A stretch of 64,000 bases of DNA from Auricularia sp. M13. Taxonomy: Eukaryota > Basidiomycota > Agaricomycetes > Auriculariales > Auriculariaceae. Below are positions 1 through 12,193 of this stretch, piece after piece (within the stretch, counting starts at the first letter, position 1; each line of letters opens with the position of its first letter). Position numbers and translations under genes: made by a program. The stretch spans positions 2,480,001 through 2,544,000 of the forward strand of contig CM073201.1 in NCBI GenBank assembly GCA_037042915.1, written 5' to 3'. Under the pieces are notes generated by a model, which worked only from the letters and a program-made list of their open reading frames with translations, searched no databases and was not told where the DNA came from.

Positions 1-3000
1 TCGTCTATGCATCGTTGACGTCAGGAATCTGTGCCTGGATCCACTGTGCTTGATCAGGGTTTCTCATCATATTGCAACGCCAGTTGGCCCGCTCTTCGTG
101 CCTTCTCGTAGCCGACGATACTCCCAAGCTACCTGGAGAGTAGACAACGCGCGAGGAGATTATTTTGGAGTGTTCGTGATGGCCGTTCTCAGCGGGAATA
201 CATGGTCGCCGATCTGGGGCGATCGCGACGGTATTGCTGTTGCCTGACAGATGCGACAGTGTCTTCATGCTGAGGAATTGTGGATAACGACTGAGATGGT
301 CTTGGTCGAGCCGTACTGGTCGGGATAGGGCTATCGTGCACAACAAACCCTGCAGACGGCGCGATGGACTTCAGGCGCCTGTCTGACTCCGCATTCCATC
401 GTCTGTCAGGTGGCTTAATTCTCTTTCTACGGTGATATCCAGCGAAACTACATGGTCTCTTTCTTCGCGATGTCTCGACCGATGGAACTTGTGATCTCCT
501 AGCGATCGTGGTGGATTCGACTCACAAAGGCATCTCAGCTTGGCGACTGAGATGGCCGAGTTAACCCTCTTCCATTTTCTCTGCGGGGGCGCTCTGATGA
601 GAGCTGATTGCGAATCGCGCCTCAATGCGGGGGTGGGGAGGCGGCAGGAATCAGAATGCCACATCTGAAAGCCGCACTCTGCGCGCGCGCTAACATTTCC
701 GTCTCCAGGCTACGGGAGCCTCTTTCCGCTACAAATAGGGCAATTTCTCTATCTTCCACTGGTAGCCGCGCCGTGCTATGTGCGACAGGACAGCGGGCCA
801 CGCGTGTCTGCTGATCGCCTCTTGCATCATCAATTATGCATTTGGGGAACGGTGCTAGCCTAGTCAGCCACCATCGCCGCCGGCCTGGCAACGGACATGC
901 CTGTCGCCTAACTGGCCTGGATGGGTATAAATGCGGGCGCGGGGGAGGACAGGGCTACCTTGGGAGTTCGCTCGGCTCTGGCTCCCCACACGCAGGCCGT
1001 CCACGCTCACCTCGGTCGTGATGGACGCCTGCGGCCGTGGTCGTCGTCTCCTTCGACGACCACGCGCCTCCCTCGCTGTCTCTCTGCGCGGCATCACTGC
1101 GTACGTGGATTTTGCTTTGGCTCGGGCAAAGTTGCCAGGCCTCGCGGGATCGATTCGTGTTGGCTGATCATCATCACAGTCTGCACAGTGCGATTGCCCA
1201 GAGAGCCTGAGTGACGGATCGCTCGAGCACCCCTGCCTGTTCGTGGCCTCCTGGCTGCAAATTCCCGTCGATGGTCTCAGTCTCAGTCTTGAATTTGCCA
1301 TCGACGATGTCCCGCTTCTTCGTCCCGAGGTGTAACGTGTAACTGCCACCCCAATTCGTGTAGGCCAGGTTGAGGTACCCCATTGCCACGCCAAATCAAT
1401 TACCCAAGATGAATTCCAACTGAAACTCGCTGGGTGTGTTTGTGTGTGTGTGAGAGAGAGCCTGGTCTCGGAGCGGGGGATGTGCTGCGCTTTCCCTGTC
1501 AGTGCAACTTCGCATAAACGCAATGACCCCGCGGCGGCTGCAGAAGGGTCCAGCCTGAGGCGTGTCCAGCCAGCAAACGAAACATACACTGCAGTACACA
1601 ACGAGAGTCCGAGTCTGAGAAATGGGCCATTGGTCGCGTTTCAACGGAAGTCCGGAATGCCGTGAATGACTGTTTTCTGCGGCTTTGCGCCCTTCTGCTA
1701 AAGCATCCTTGGCCGCGCGACGCGCATGGGTGAACCAGAATGAACCATGAGAGCAACCGGAATAAGCAGCTGGTATCGGAATTTAATCGTTCACATCCAG
1801 TTTCAAGGATGTCAAGGACTCGAAGACGCCCTGTAGCACCCAGAAAATACTCAGAAGTCTGCGGCATATGCAAATAGCAGGTCAACGCGATTGCTGATAA
1901 TCGGAGGGTCGTCGAGGACGGCGTAGTGCTGATCACGACGTCGTTATTGTGAACCGGTTATCGTCACGGCAACGCTTTCAGGAACCGCAGGGTTCATGGC
2001 ATAGCGAACCGACGAGTAAAGGGCGTTTGAGACAGATTAAATCCTCGCAAGTCTGAATCGCATAAAAGAGAGTAAAGAACCAAAAGTGACCGAAAAGCCT
2101 CGCTCAGGAATTCCTTTTGTGCAAGTGAAAAAGCGACGACTCGGAGCTGCGCAGCTCTCGGCACAAAAACGCCTGTAGAAATTCTGTCAACAGTCAGACT
2201 CCCCTTTACTTGTGCCGTATGTACGTGCTTGACATGTCAAGCGTCTGTCGACGGGATTCGCACGCGTGTGGCTGAAAAGAATCCACCTCGCCGTCGACGT
2301 CAGCGATGCCGGTTAGGTCTCGAAGGTCGGCGCAGTTTCTGGTGCGAATGCGATTCAGATGAGCCACTGGACAGGTACGATCGCCAGAGACAAGTGGAAG
2401 CTGTTGCGCCGTGTATCGTCGGACCGTCGTGCAATAGGACATGGCTGTGAGTGCGCCAGCGTAACGGACAAAGCACCCAGGATCGATCGGAGCCAGGGAA
2501 ATTAGCAGTCAACGCGCCCCAAGACAAACTTCAGAGGTTTACGCACAAGTCGGGAGCTTTGTGTAAGCCGGATGAACATCAAAAGATAGGCTCTGAGTCG
2601 GTGTCGAACGCCCATTCAATCAGTGCAGTGCATGAGCGCAGCAGGGATCGGAAGTCAACAGGAGGCATCGTCGGCGCCCATTCGATTGTCCAGACCCTTT
2701 TGTAATGGCAGTTGGAAGAATGGGAAACCAGCAGCCAGTCACATTGGATGGCAAGCAGGATCAGCGTGCCGAGGTTCGAGCAGGGTTCGAGGTTCTATTT
2801 TATGATGATTTCAGCGCCCGTTACTGCAGCAGTATCAACTGCTCAGACAACGGCACCGGGACTGGGTTTTGGGTCGAGCACAAATTGCCTCGAGCAACCA
2901 ACTGCTAAAGACAACTTTTTATGGGACATTATAACTAAATATGTTATATCTCGGTCGATGTAAGCGGGGAAAAAGCTCTATGGTTTATTTGTGTGCTAGG

Positions 3001-3174
3001 ACGAATTTCCGGTGCTGTCACTTGCCGCCTTCCTGGGACCACCCACCTGTGATATTCAAGTAAAATAATTATACATATCGGTAGAGCTTCTCCTAAACAA
3101 TATTCCCCAGTAAGCGAAGGGAGAAATGTTGGAGAGCTGGCAAATTCAGACCCCCTGCGGGAACACCGCAACGC
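1..3174. other. No recognised gene (left end)
   Basis: I see no domain motif and no chain of phase-compatible exons on either strand. Open frames of up to about 245 codons exist (for example 864-1601 on the minus strand) but their translations are Arg/Ser-rich and look like shadows of GC-rich DNA. A short GT-rich then GA-rich simple repeat lies at about 1436-1460. The stretch could be intergenic or hold a lineage-specific gene that I do not recognise. Confidence 0.5.
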
Positions 3175-3391
3175 CCCTGCTTCGCGAGCTCCCTTGGCTT
3201 GTCGATGTCAGGACCGGAGTTGCTGAACGTTCGAAACTATGCATTGGCCGTTAAGTTGGCAGAAATAGCATTGGCTGAACGGCCCTGCTTCGCGAGTTCC
3301 CTTGGCTTGTCGATGTCAGGACCGGAATTGCTGAACGTTCGAAAGTATGCATTGCCGTTCAATTGGCAGAAAATAGCATTGGCTGGACGGC
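3175..3391. repeat. Tandem duplication, two 108-bp units
   Basis: Unit 1 (about 3175-3282) and unit 2 (about 3283-3391) are nearly identical. Both start CCCTGCTTCGCGAG and run to TTGGCTG-ACGG, with a handful of substitutions and small indels. No coding sense is evident. It looks like a simple local duplication and not a dispersed transposon, since I see no terminal inverted repeats. Confidence 0.8.
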
Positions 3392-3814
3392 CCGGGACTG
3401 CGGGAGCATGTCAGCTCGCAAGGCACATGCCAGAGCCACAGCCAGGGACAAGGCGCTTCTTGAAGCAAGCTGACAGGAACGGGACGCGGGAGCGGTGAAC
3501 CGGTGAGCGTGATGATGGCATTGGGCATGGGCATCAGGCCATCTGGATGGGTAATGGGATTCAATGCTTGTGCGGGGGAAGCTGAAAGGCCTGCTGGGCC
3601 ACTGTGAGACTACCCCCCAGACATGGGCGGCGCTGGCAATCGAGGCTCAGACTGGGCCGGCCGTCGCGATCGGGACCAGTGGGGGTGGCGGTCGAGTCTG
3701 AAAGCCGGCGCGCTATTCCGGTCGCGGCCGACGGGTTTCTTGCTCTCAAAACCCACCCGCCGCGGACTCTGGCGGCACACTCCCAGCCCAGCACCCACGC
3801 AGCATACAACGACG
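3392..3814. other. 5' flank of the SH3-SAM-PH-CH gene
   Basis: This 423-bp stretch between the tandem duplication and the start codon at 3815 contains no recognised gene. It presumably holds the promoter and 5' leader of the downstream gene. I do not see a clear TATA box. Confidence 0.4.
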
Positions 3815-6800
3815 ATGAGCGGCGACTACGTCTATGCCCTTCATGATTTTGTGCCCGAGCACGAGGACGAGATCAGTTTCCGTACTGGAGAAAGGATTGA
3901 GGTCATCGAGCGCGACGATGTCTACTCCGACGGCTGGTGGCAGGTCAGTAATTCGTCCAATTGCTGATATCTGTTGCGCTGACTTCAATACCAATCATAG
4001 GGCCGTAATGCAGCGGGCCAAACGGGGCTCTTCCCGCAGTCGTACACTGCGCCCAATCCGCCAGAGACGCCCTTGTCGGCCAGGACGCCCACAGTGTCCA
4101 CGGCCCTGCAGCCGCTGCAGGAGGACGACGAGCCGGCCGAGAGCATCAAGGATGGCGGAAATGACAGCGCCGTAATGGCCGCAACGCTGACCGATGTCCA
4201 GGACGCACTGGATCAGCTTGGAGACGATGGCGCGCGCTCGTTCTCGTTCGCGAGCACCCGCGCCGACTCCGAGGACCAGTTGTCCGAGGACGGCACCGAT
4301 GACAACGACCACGACGATGCATGGCGTGTCGAGGCCAGGCGTGCGCTTGCTGAGAAGGCTCAACGCGAAATGGAGCGGCGCGAGGCGCAGGAGAAGGCTT
4401 ATTCGCCGCGGGCTTCGCTTCCGCCAATCCATGCCGAGATTTCAGACGAGAGCGAGGGCGAAGATGACATTTCTCCCTCCTCCGACCACCATCTCCACTC
4501 GGCAGCGACACCCAGGACTGCATCCTACCCGGTCTCCCACACTGTTTCTGCGCCCGAGCCGGAAACAGTTCGCGAGCCTGAGCCGCAGCCCGAACCGCAA
4601 CCCGAGCCTCCGCAGGCGCCTGCACCCGCGCCTAGCAGCCCTGTGCTTGCACCCAGCAGTCCCGTACCCCCGCGCCGCAGCCCTACCCCTCCGCGCTCGG
4701 ACAAGTCCGCCCTGCTCACGCACACTCGCGATGCGAGCACATTGTCTTTGCCCACGCCGAGCTCTGACGCCTCGCTCTCACCGCGCGGCAGCACCTCGTC
4801 GCACTCCCGCCAACCCTCGCTCACTACTCCTTCTGTTACTGCCTCTTCCATCCCGACCACTGCTGAGGTGTCCCCGACGCCTGTATCGACCACGCCTGTT
4901 TCTGCTATCCGCACTTCTGGGGGACTCGCAGCATTCCAGGCTAAGACCAACACACCGACTAGGCCGGGTTCAGGCGCCGCTACGCGTACTCACTCTTACT
5001 CCAGCATCCCGATGTCGTCACCCCGCACGCAAGAATATTCGTCGCACTCGCGTACGTCCACTGACATGGCGGCCGCCCTTCCGTCGCCTGCCGCGTCCTC
5101 CGTTGGCACGCAAGGCTATGGAAATACATTCTCCAGTACTATCGGTGCGCAGCGCACCTCGGCTCAATCGTGGCAACAACCGTCTCTGTCTACATCGGCG
5201 TCAGGCTCTGTGTTTGTCACGAATGTCCACCCGTCAGAATGGAGCGTTGAGCAGGTCGTTGCATGGTTGCGCTCTAAGGGCTTCGACGAGGCTGTCTGCT
5301 CCAAATTCATTGGTACGTTGCCGTCCACTGTTCCCTCCTCCCCCGCTTCACATGAATTTCATTTATCGCCCATTAACACGCCGTTCCCCGCTGTTTGAGC
5401 ATGAGCACGATCCTGACGGCATTTTCAGAGCACGAAATCACGGGCGACGTCCTGCTCGATCTCGACGCGAACCTGCTCAAGGAGCTTGATATCGCGGCGT
5501 TCGGCAAGCGCATGCGCATCGCGAACGCCATTCACGAGCTGCAGCGCCCGCCTTCGATCGTCTCGTCAGAGAACTCCGCGTCGCGCCTTAACCAGCAGCA
5601 GCAGCAGCAGATGCGTCACCAGTCAGGCCAAAGCCAGCCCGGCGTGTCGCCCCTCATGACGAGCTTGATCAGTCCCGAGAGCCCGCCGCACTCGGGCGAC
5701 GTCGCTGGCACGCCGGACCGCCGTAGCCAGCCCAGCTCGGAACCGGGCACTGCGCAGAGCGCAAGTGTCGTTGGGCTTGGGTTCCAGACGCCTGATAGGA
5801 ACTCTAACTCCAACTCGGCGAATGGGAAGGGTGTTCGTCCTGCTGCGCTGAATCTGAACACCAGCCCGAGCGACAGCGCGCTCAAGGCACGGGCAGCACT
5901 TGCGGACCAGATTCTGGAAGACTTGCACGAAGAGAGGACTGTGGACGAACGCGCCGTCATGAGCGAGGTATGCAATTGCGTTATATTTGGCAATTGGGTC
6001 TGACGTTGAATGCGCAGGGCGAAACTGCCGAAGGGTTCGAGCAGCGCACGAACAAGCGCCGCAAGGCGAGCAAGGACGAGCCTCCGGCGTCGGCGTCGAC
6101 ATCTGCGAGCCTTGCGCTCAGCACCAGCTCCAAGGAGAAGGAGGGCAAGTCAAAGCGCAGTATCAGCGTCGACATCTCGGTCAGGCCGGACAAGGACGGG
6201 CAACACAGCGGCGGCGGCGGAGGTCGCCTGAGCTTCTTTGGAGGCACCCTGAGCAACAGGTCGCGCAAGCCCCCGCCTCGGTGCGCTCTTCCTCCTCTTG
6301 CTCTTACTTCAGTGTTCGATGTTGCTCATGTCCTGCCTCAGCCTTGCGTCGACGGACGGCGAGAATACCGCGGTATCGACGCCGCCAGCAGGTGCTGAGA
6401 AGGAGAAGAACAGGACGCTGTCGCGTTTGCACTTTGGCTCGTCGTCGAAGCGGCCGACGTCGCGCTCTGGCGCGCCGGTTGCGCTTACCGACAGTGAGAG
6501 CGCCAACTTGAGCGTCAACACGCTGCGCAAGCGCACAGTGTCTGCCACCGACACGAACGCGTCCGGGAGCACACGCGGCAAGGCCGTCCTCAAGCCCGGA
6601 ATGAGCATCGTCGACCAGATCGGGGACCCCGATTACAGCGGCTGGATGCGCAAGCGTGGCGAGCGGTACAATACGTGGAAGCTGCGCTACTTCGTCCTCA
6701 AGGGCCCGCACCTGTATTACCTGCGCAGCCGCAACGTGCGTTGGTCGTCTTGTGCTATTATTGCGCTAACGTTTTTTGTCGTTTTGCAGGAGACGAAGCT

Positions 6801-7949
6801 GAAGGGTTACATCAACATTGTTGGATACAAGGTCATTGCGGACGAGAACGCCAACCCTGGCCGGTATGGCTTCAGGATCATCCACGATACCGACAAGCCG
6901 CACTATTTCAGCTCGGAAGAGCAGATGGTCGTGCGCGAGTGGATGAAGGCCATCATGAAGGCCACCATCGACCGCGACTACACTCGTGCGTTTTGTGGAC
7001 ATTCAGATCATTCTTACTGACGCTATATCCTTGTGCTGCAGGCCCCGTCATCTCGTCGTGCAATATACCCACTATCCCGCTCACAATAGCACAGGCGATG
7101 AACCCTGCGCCGCGCCCTCCGTCGCCAGGGGCGCGCGAGGCAACGCAGCGCGCTATGCGCAGAGAGAACCCGAACCAGCTCTCCAGCCGCGACGCGCGCG
7201 TGCTGATGGGGCTGCCAAACAACAACGCAGAGAGCACGACGAGCGGCGAGCGCCGGCTCGAGTCGTTCTTCGAGACTGACTCGATATCGCCGCCCGTGTC
7301 GCCGACGGCCGCCCCGCCCAGGCCGAAGCGCGAGAGCAGGAACAAGCCGCGCACCATTTCCGACCCTGTAGGCGCATTTGCCTTCCCGTATGGCGATTTC
7401 TGAAGCATTTTTTGCTTTTTCTCCTCGTGCCTCGCTCTCTCTCACCATGCAACTCCATCCGACTCGATTCGACTTCGCTGTGCAACATTCAACTTGGATC
7501 CTGGACCCCTCGGTGTAACAATGTGTTATTTTTCTTCTTTCTTGCCTTTGCATGCGCAGACTGCTGCAGAGGATGCGGAGCTCATCAGGTGGATCAACGG
7601 CCACCTGCCAGAGTCGCTGCACGTCAACGACCTCTCGACCTCGCTCTCCACGGGCCTCGTGCTCTTCCGTTTGGCGGAGGCCATCAAGGGCCGGCCGTCG
7701 CAAGTGCCGGATTCGGTCTTCCCATCCAGCTCGAACGACGACAGGCTAGAGGGCCTATTCAAGCTGTTCGATTTCCTGCTCGACAACGATGTCAAGACGG
7801 GCAGCGTCAGCATCAACGACGTCCGTCAGGGCCGCCGCGACAAGATCGTGCAGCTTGTGCGGTCGCTCAAGGGGTGGGAGGACAAGCGGCTCGCAATTGC
7901 CAAGTCCGTCGGCGTCGGTGCCGTCGTTGCTGGACAGTGGGTGTCGTAG
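3815..7949 (+). CDS. Boi/Pob1-like polarity protein: SH3, SAM, PH and CH domains
   Basis: Proposed exons are 3815-3943, 4001-5312, 5429-5967, 6018-6280, 6342-6735, 6790-6985, 7042-7367 and 7560-7949, giving 1,182 aa. Residues 1-60 form an SH3 domain (ALHDF near the start, WWQGR across intron 1). A long Ser/Pro/Thr-rich stretch follows. A SAM domain at about 455-520 (WSVEQVVAWL, then LLDLDANLLKELDI) spans intron 2. A PH domain sits at about 845-940 (SGWMRKRG, WKLRYFVL, VREWMKAI) and a calponin-homology-like domain at about 1056-1150 (ELIRWINGHLP, LFKLFDFLL). Budding-yeast Boi1/Boi2 and fission-yeast Pob1 carry SH3-SAM-PH and act at growth sites in polarised secretion with Cdc42; that role is inferred here. 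The last intron (192 nt) is longer than the others. If it were retained, the protein would stop at 7403 and lose the CH domain. The stop codon lies in a 25-bp tandem repeat. Confidence 0.88.
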
Positions 7950-8023
7950 ACGCTGGATAGTACGTGTGTCGTAGACGCGGGACAGTACGTGTGTCGTAGA
8001 CGCTGGACAGTACGTGCGTAGAC
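7931..8023. repeat. 25-bp tandem repeat overlapping a stop codon
   Basis: About 3.7 units of a 25-bp motif (TGGACAGTACGTGTGTCG plus TAGACGC) run at 7931-7953, 7954-7978, 7979-8003 and 8004-8023, differing by a few bases. The TAG stop of the SH3-SAM-PH-CH gene (7947-7949) is in the first copy, so the repeat covers the end of the coding region and the start of the 3' UTR. Confidence 0.85.
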
Positions 8024-8458
8024 CTTTCCTTATCATCGAAGCTTTCTTGCATCTTTCTTGCTTGCAATGGACTCTGCCTAGTGTTTGAAATTCAGCTGTC
8101 TTTACGAGTTATTTTCCCGCTCTTCTTGCGCAAGTGTACTTACTGCTCCTTAGTTGGATTCAATGGATGTAAACTGCGTTGCTGTGCATTATTCTCTTGG
8201 GTATCCAGGTTCATCGCATCCCAATGTTTGCGATGGCCGCAAGTCTAGGACTCCTCGACGATCAGGAAGCTCCTCTGCACGGATGAGGCCCTGTGTCTTT
8301 CAGCACAGCGTTTACCCCGGCGCTCGGGGAGCGAAGTCCACGCACTGCACAGGCGACCGAATTCGAACTGCCCCGGGCCCGCGACGGGCGCAATCACCTC
8401 TTCGTCCTTCCCATAATCCTTTCTCTTTCATTCTCACCTGTTTCTTTCTTTGTGCCTT

Positions 8459-10172
8459 ATGCTCCCTGCCAATTCGACTTCGGGGATCGAGGCCCCGCCT
8501 GACTTTCGCTCGTCGAAGCCAAAGACGATCGCGTACTTCGTCCTCGTCATCGCCGGTGGACAGGTTCTTGTCCCCCTTCTGCTTTGCGTGTTCCTCTTCA
8601 GCAAGGGCTTCAAACGCCACCCGACGCTCTTGCTTTACCTCCTCTCGTGGGTGGCATACTCCGTCGCGTCGTGTTTGCTGTGAGTTGAGTCCGAGTCGCG
8701 CCACCGGCGCTTTGGAGGCGGCGTGTTTGAGAGCGCTAACCCGCGTTTGTAGTCTGTACGCCGGGCACATTAACGACGTCGTCCCGCCCTACGGACTGTG
8801 CCTCGCACAAGTCGGTCTCATCAATGCTGCATATTGGATGTGCGTCACGGTGGGATTTGCGGATTTGCGGCTTATCAGATGATTACGATTAGGATCGCGT
8901 TTGGCGCTGTGGCCCTGATGCTTCATGTAAGGCTCGGGATGCGGAGAGCTGCGCTGGAAGCTAACGGCAAGGTGCAGCTACATTTCACGTTGCCAACTGT
9001 GAATCCCAATGCCACGGCGACTTCACCTATCCGCGATGGAATGGTAAGTGGATGCTGCCCGGTATTCGCTCGTGCTGACGGAATAAAGCTTGTCGCATTG
9101 TCGCCTACTATGGCAGGCGTGTACCTCGTCCTGTTCTTCGTGGTGCGTGATATTGAGTGTTTGTTCCCGACTCGAAGTCTAGAGCTGAGCGTCGGTCCCG
9201 CGGGCGAACAGGTCAACCGCGTCAACCCGCGCCTGGTGGCCGTCGAGCGCGGGAGGGTGACGTGTCGATTCCAAGCGACGCCCGACGCGCGGTTCTTGTG
9301 CGTCTCCGCTGCACAAGCATGACTTGGAGCGACCGACATAATAGCTACGCAGCTCGAAACTGACGCCGGTCTTGCTTGCGATCCTTCTCACGATATGCTT
9401 TGCCATGAGCAGTACGCGCTCCTCTGCCGCTGCCGCTTAACGGACAATGAGATTGACTTAGCCATGCAGTTTACATGCTGCGAAAGACGGTTCATAAGCT
9501 GCTCGATGTCCGCGGCTGGAGGCTCAAACGCACCCTCAAAGCGCCTCGGGGGGCGTGGCTCCGCATCCTGACGCGGTTCATCGTGTTTGGATTCTACAGC
9601 ATCACAACTATGATGTGAGCATGCCTTGCCGTTGAGCGCGTAACTAGCCCCATGTTGACGCCGAATAGCGCATCGTTCATCGAGGCAGTCACTCCTCAAG
9701 GTCCGGCGCATGAGTTTGTGGATTTCTACGTGGCAACACGTGCGTACCTTATTTTTATGCCGGGAGTCTTGGGCTGACGACTGGTGCCACCGTGCCCTGC
9801 AGTACCGATGGCGGCCTTCCTGATATTCGGTGCGTGGCGCTAGCAGGCTTGAGCACGAACGTGATGTTGGATTGATCCTTGCCCGCATTTTTAGGGACGC
9901 TTCCCGATATCCGCAAGATCTGGGTTGAATGGCGTACCAACCGCAGCATGCGGACCTCCGAATTCGATTTTGACTTGGAAGCGGTCCAGGGATATCGCGC
10001 TCGGCAGAGGACGCACGAATGGACCCGCGCCAGCGTCACGATAGCAAGCCCCACGTCCGTCGCGTGGAAGGACTCGAGCTCCGCCCCTTCGTTCGACAAG
10101 GGCAAGGCGCCGAAGGATTTCGGGACCGAGTCGGACGAAGACGAGTTTGTCTTGATTATCGGCAACGTTTAA
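8459..10172 (+). CDS. Multi-pass membrane protein, GPCR-like, function unknown
   Basis: Ten proposed exons: 8459-8679, 8753-8839, 8893-9043, 9089-9142, 9212-9297, 9353-9411, 9470-9614, 9669-9739, 9803-9829 and 9895-10172, giving 392 aa. Phases match at all nine junctions. The N-terminus is short and polar (MLPANSTSG). Hydrophobic segments follow, including FVLVIAGGQVLVPLLLCVFL, HPTLLLYLLSWVAYSVASCL, GVYLVLFFVV, LLAILLTICFAM and a last one near AAFLIFG, with a charged cytoplasmic-type tail of about 90 residues. The layout of about seven helices plus tail resembles the orphan seven-helix proteins common in Agaricomycetes genomes. I cannot assign a ligand or partner. Exon 3 (junction 8839/8893) is the least certain splice. 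Confidence 0.78.
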
Positions 10173-10934
10173 AGTTGAAAGAGAGTGTCGGACTACGAGT
10201 CAGATAGGATAGCGTAATTTTGTACGATTGTACTTGGCGTTGGGTCCTGTATTTTATTATTTTCGGAGGTCCAGCCGTCGCCCCAAAAAGACGGCAAGCA
10301 GCATAGCATCATCCAGCAAGTCGTTCGTGGTCCGCACAGACGATATTGAAGGGTGAAATATACCTACGTAAGGCAATCGGGGAAACAGACTGTGGCGAAA
10401 CGAAAAACGAGCCACTGGCATTTCGCGGTCGCTGGCACCATTTGAGCATTATCCGCAGATTTGTGCAGAAGCCCCAATCGCTAGGTGATGCTCGCAGCTT
10501 ATGGTTTAAGGAGCCGCTTGTCCAGCCTGAGCATCCCGCGAGTTCAAGCCACCGAAGCACCCTGCACAAGACACGGTTCAAGGCGACTAGAGCATGTCGA
10601 ATAGTGTTTGGGTAGCCAGGTTAATCATAAAACCGTTATTTCAGTAGCCAGAGAATGCGTGAATGGTAGCGAAGTTTGGAAGGATGAGCACAGTGAGGCT
10701 GAAGTCAAGTATTCTGGAGTCTGGACCAGCCGCCGCGCAGCAGAAAGGTATCAGGCAACGCAGGAAGAACAGGGGCATGGAAATCGCCAGTGGACTGAAT
10801 AATCGTAAGAGTCAGCACCAGGACGCCCAGAACGGAGGATTGCAGTATCCAGTCCAAGTGAGCGGCCAGGAGGAAGAGAGTCGCAAAGGCAAACACCGGC
10901 TCGAATCATCACCCTTCAATTGCATTCCGATTCG
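10173..10934. other. Intergenic, nothing recognised
   Basis: The stretch lies between two genes on the plus strand. A minus-strand frame at 10705-10896 encodes one hydrophobic segment, but I see no flanking exons or family motif and do not call it. The rest presumably holds the 3' UTR of the membrane-protein gene and the promoter of the next gene. Confidence 0.4.
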
Positions 10935-11610
10935 ATGTCGCTCGCTGTACGGCGCGCCCTCGCGCTGCGGCGCGTCGCGTCGGCGCCCGTGGCCCTAGGA
11001 GGCCGCAGATTTGCGTCCACGCACGACGAGCACCACGACGACCATCACGGCCACGGCCACGACGTCGTCGACACCAACGTCTACCCCGAAGACAGTGCGT
11101 CCTATCTCCCCATCCGCCCGCAGGCGCGCACTGACAGGCTCTTCCTTGCTTTCTTCAACTATCTCGATGTCATAAACTCATCACACGCTGCTGCAACCAC
11201 GACCACAAACAGCAGGCTTCCGCGCGCCCATCTGGCGCAACGTCCTGCTGGCCGCGATAGCGGGCGTCGCGCTCGCCAAGACGCTGCCGGACGACTGGCG
11301 CGAGGACAACTTCCTGCTGCGCGCGTGGCGGCACCACGGCTACGTCGAGCCCGAGGTCTACCGCGAGCGCAACGTGCGGCACCTCGAGCAGAGCGTCCAG
11401 GCCGCGCACGACCGCCTCGTCTTCGAGCACGCCGAGCGCCCCAGGAAGAAGCAGTGGGCCTACCAGGGGTGCGTTCCTTTCTTACCTATTTATTGTGGTT
11501 GGGTTGGGTTGGGTTGCTGACGACACCGGACGATTCGCAGGTACACCGACTCCGGCAGCCCGCACCGCGTGTCTGTGGGCACCGAGGTCCACTTCAACAC
11601 GAGTAGATAG
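10935..11610 (+). CDS. Probable mitochondrial complex I accessory subunit (17.8-kDa type)
   Basis: Exons 10935-11094, 11216-11468 and 11541-11610 give 160 aa. The N-terminus is rich in Arg/Ala/Ser without acids (RRALALRRVASAP, ending RRFAST), as in a mitochondrial presequence. A His/Asp-rich stretch follows, then one membrane segment (IWRNVLLAAIAGVALAK) and a charged tail with ERNVRHLEQ, AAHDR and GSPHRVSVG. The membrane anchor followed by an ERN...AAHDRxxF...GSP pattern resembles what I recall of the fungal NADH:ubiquinone oxidoreductase 17.8-kDa subunit. This identification is from memory of the family pattern and is not certain. Another small inner-membrane protein is the main alternative. 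The ATG at 10935 is the first in frame. Confidence 0.7.
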
Positions 11611-12193
11611 GCTGTACGCATGGCCCGCGCTGTCTCTCCCAATTCAAGCTGTTTCGACGCTACGCTCCTTGAGTTTCGGTTCGATTTGAGCGTGACCCTC
11701 TTCGCTGCCCGGGAGAGCTCTCGACAAATCTCATAAAGGCATGCTTGCGCTCATGGAGCGTGCTTCATGCGCTCAATTGTGGCCGCACGAACGCTGACGC
11801 GGAGGCCGCTTGTCGTCGTTCGAACTGGATCCCCTCAGAGAATGCCTGTGAAGCGGAAGACTTCCAGCTGCAAGACGAGCGTCGCCAGTCCGTACGTGCT
11901 ATACAGCACAATATGAACGTAGCCGTCGGGCACGCTATGGCATTCACGGTTGTACGCAATGTCATATATTAGTCTACATCGTGGCTCTCGACCTGATATG
12001 CTCTACAAAAGTCTGCTCGCGTCTTTCAGTCTTTGCCATTCCGTGAACTGTGCGCTAGGATGATACTTACCTATGCAGAAATCCCTGGGAATTCACACAG
12101 CATCACCAGTACGCGCCATATCATACCCAGCTGCAACGGCGGTCAATCATCCACGCAGCAACCTGCGCAACACGAGGACTCACATTCTGAAAA
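11611..12193. other. Convergent intergenic region, nothing recognised
   Basis: The stretch lies between the 3' ends of the complex I-type gene (plus) and the ZIP transporter gene (minus). I see no coding evidence or repeat here; it should contain both 3' UTRs. Confidence 0.45.

Noticed and set aside
864-1601. Minus-strand frame of 245 codons in the left region
   Set aside because: The translation is Arg/Ser-rich with no motif or hydrophobic pattern, and no neighbouring exons are consistent with it.
4194-5489. Long plus-strand frame of 431 codons
   Set aside because: It overlaps exon 2 of the SH3-SAM-PH-CH gene in another frame and is Arg/Pro-rich, as expected for a shadow of a GC-rich Ser/Pro coding stretch.
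7042-7403. Ending the SH3-SAM-PH gene at 7403
   Set aside because: A donor at 7368 and acceptor at 7559 in the same phase lead to a well-formed CH-like domain with a normal stop, so I prefer the longer form while keeping intron retention as a possibility.
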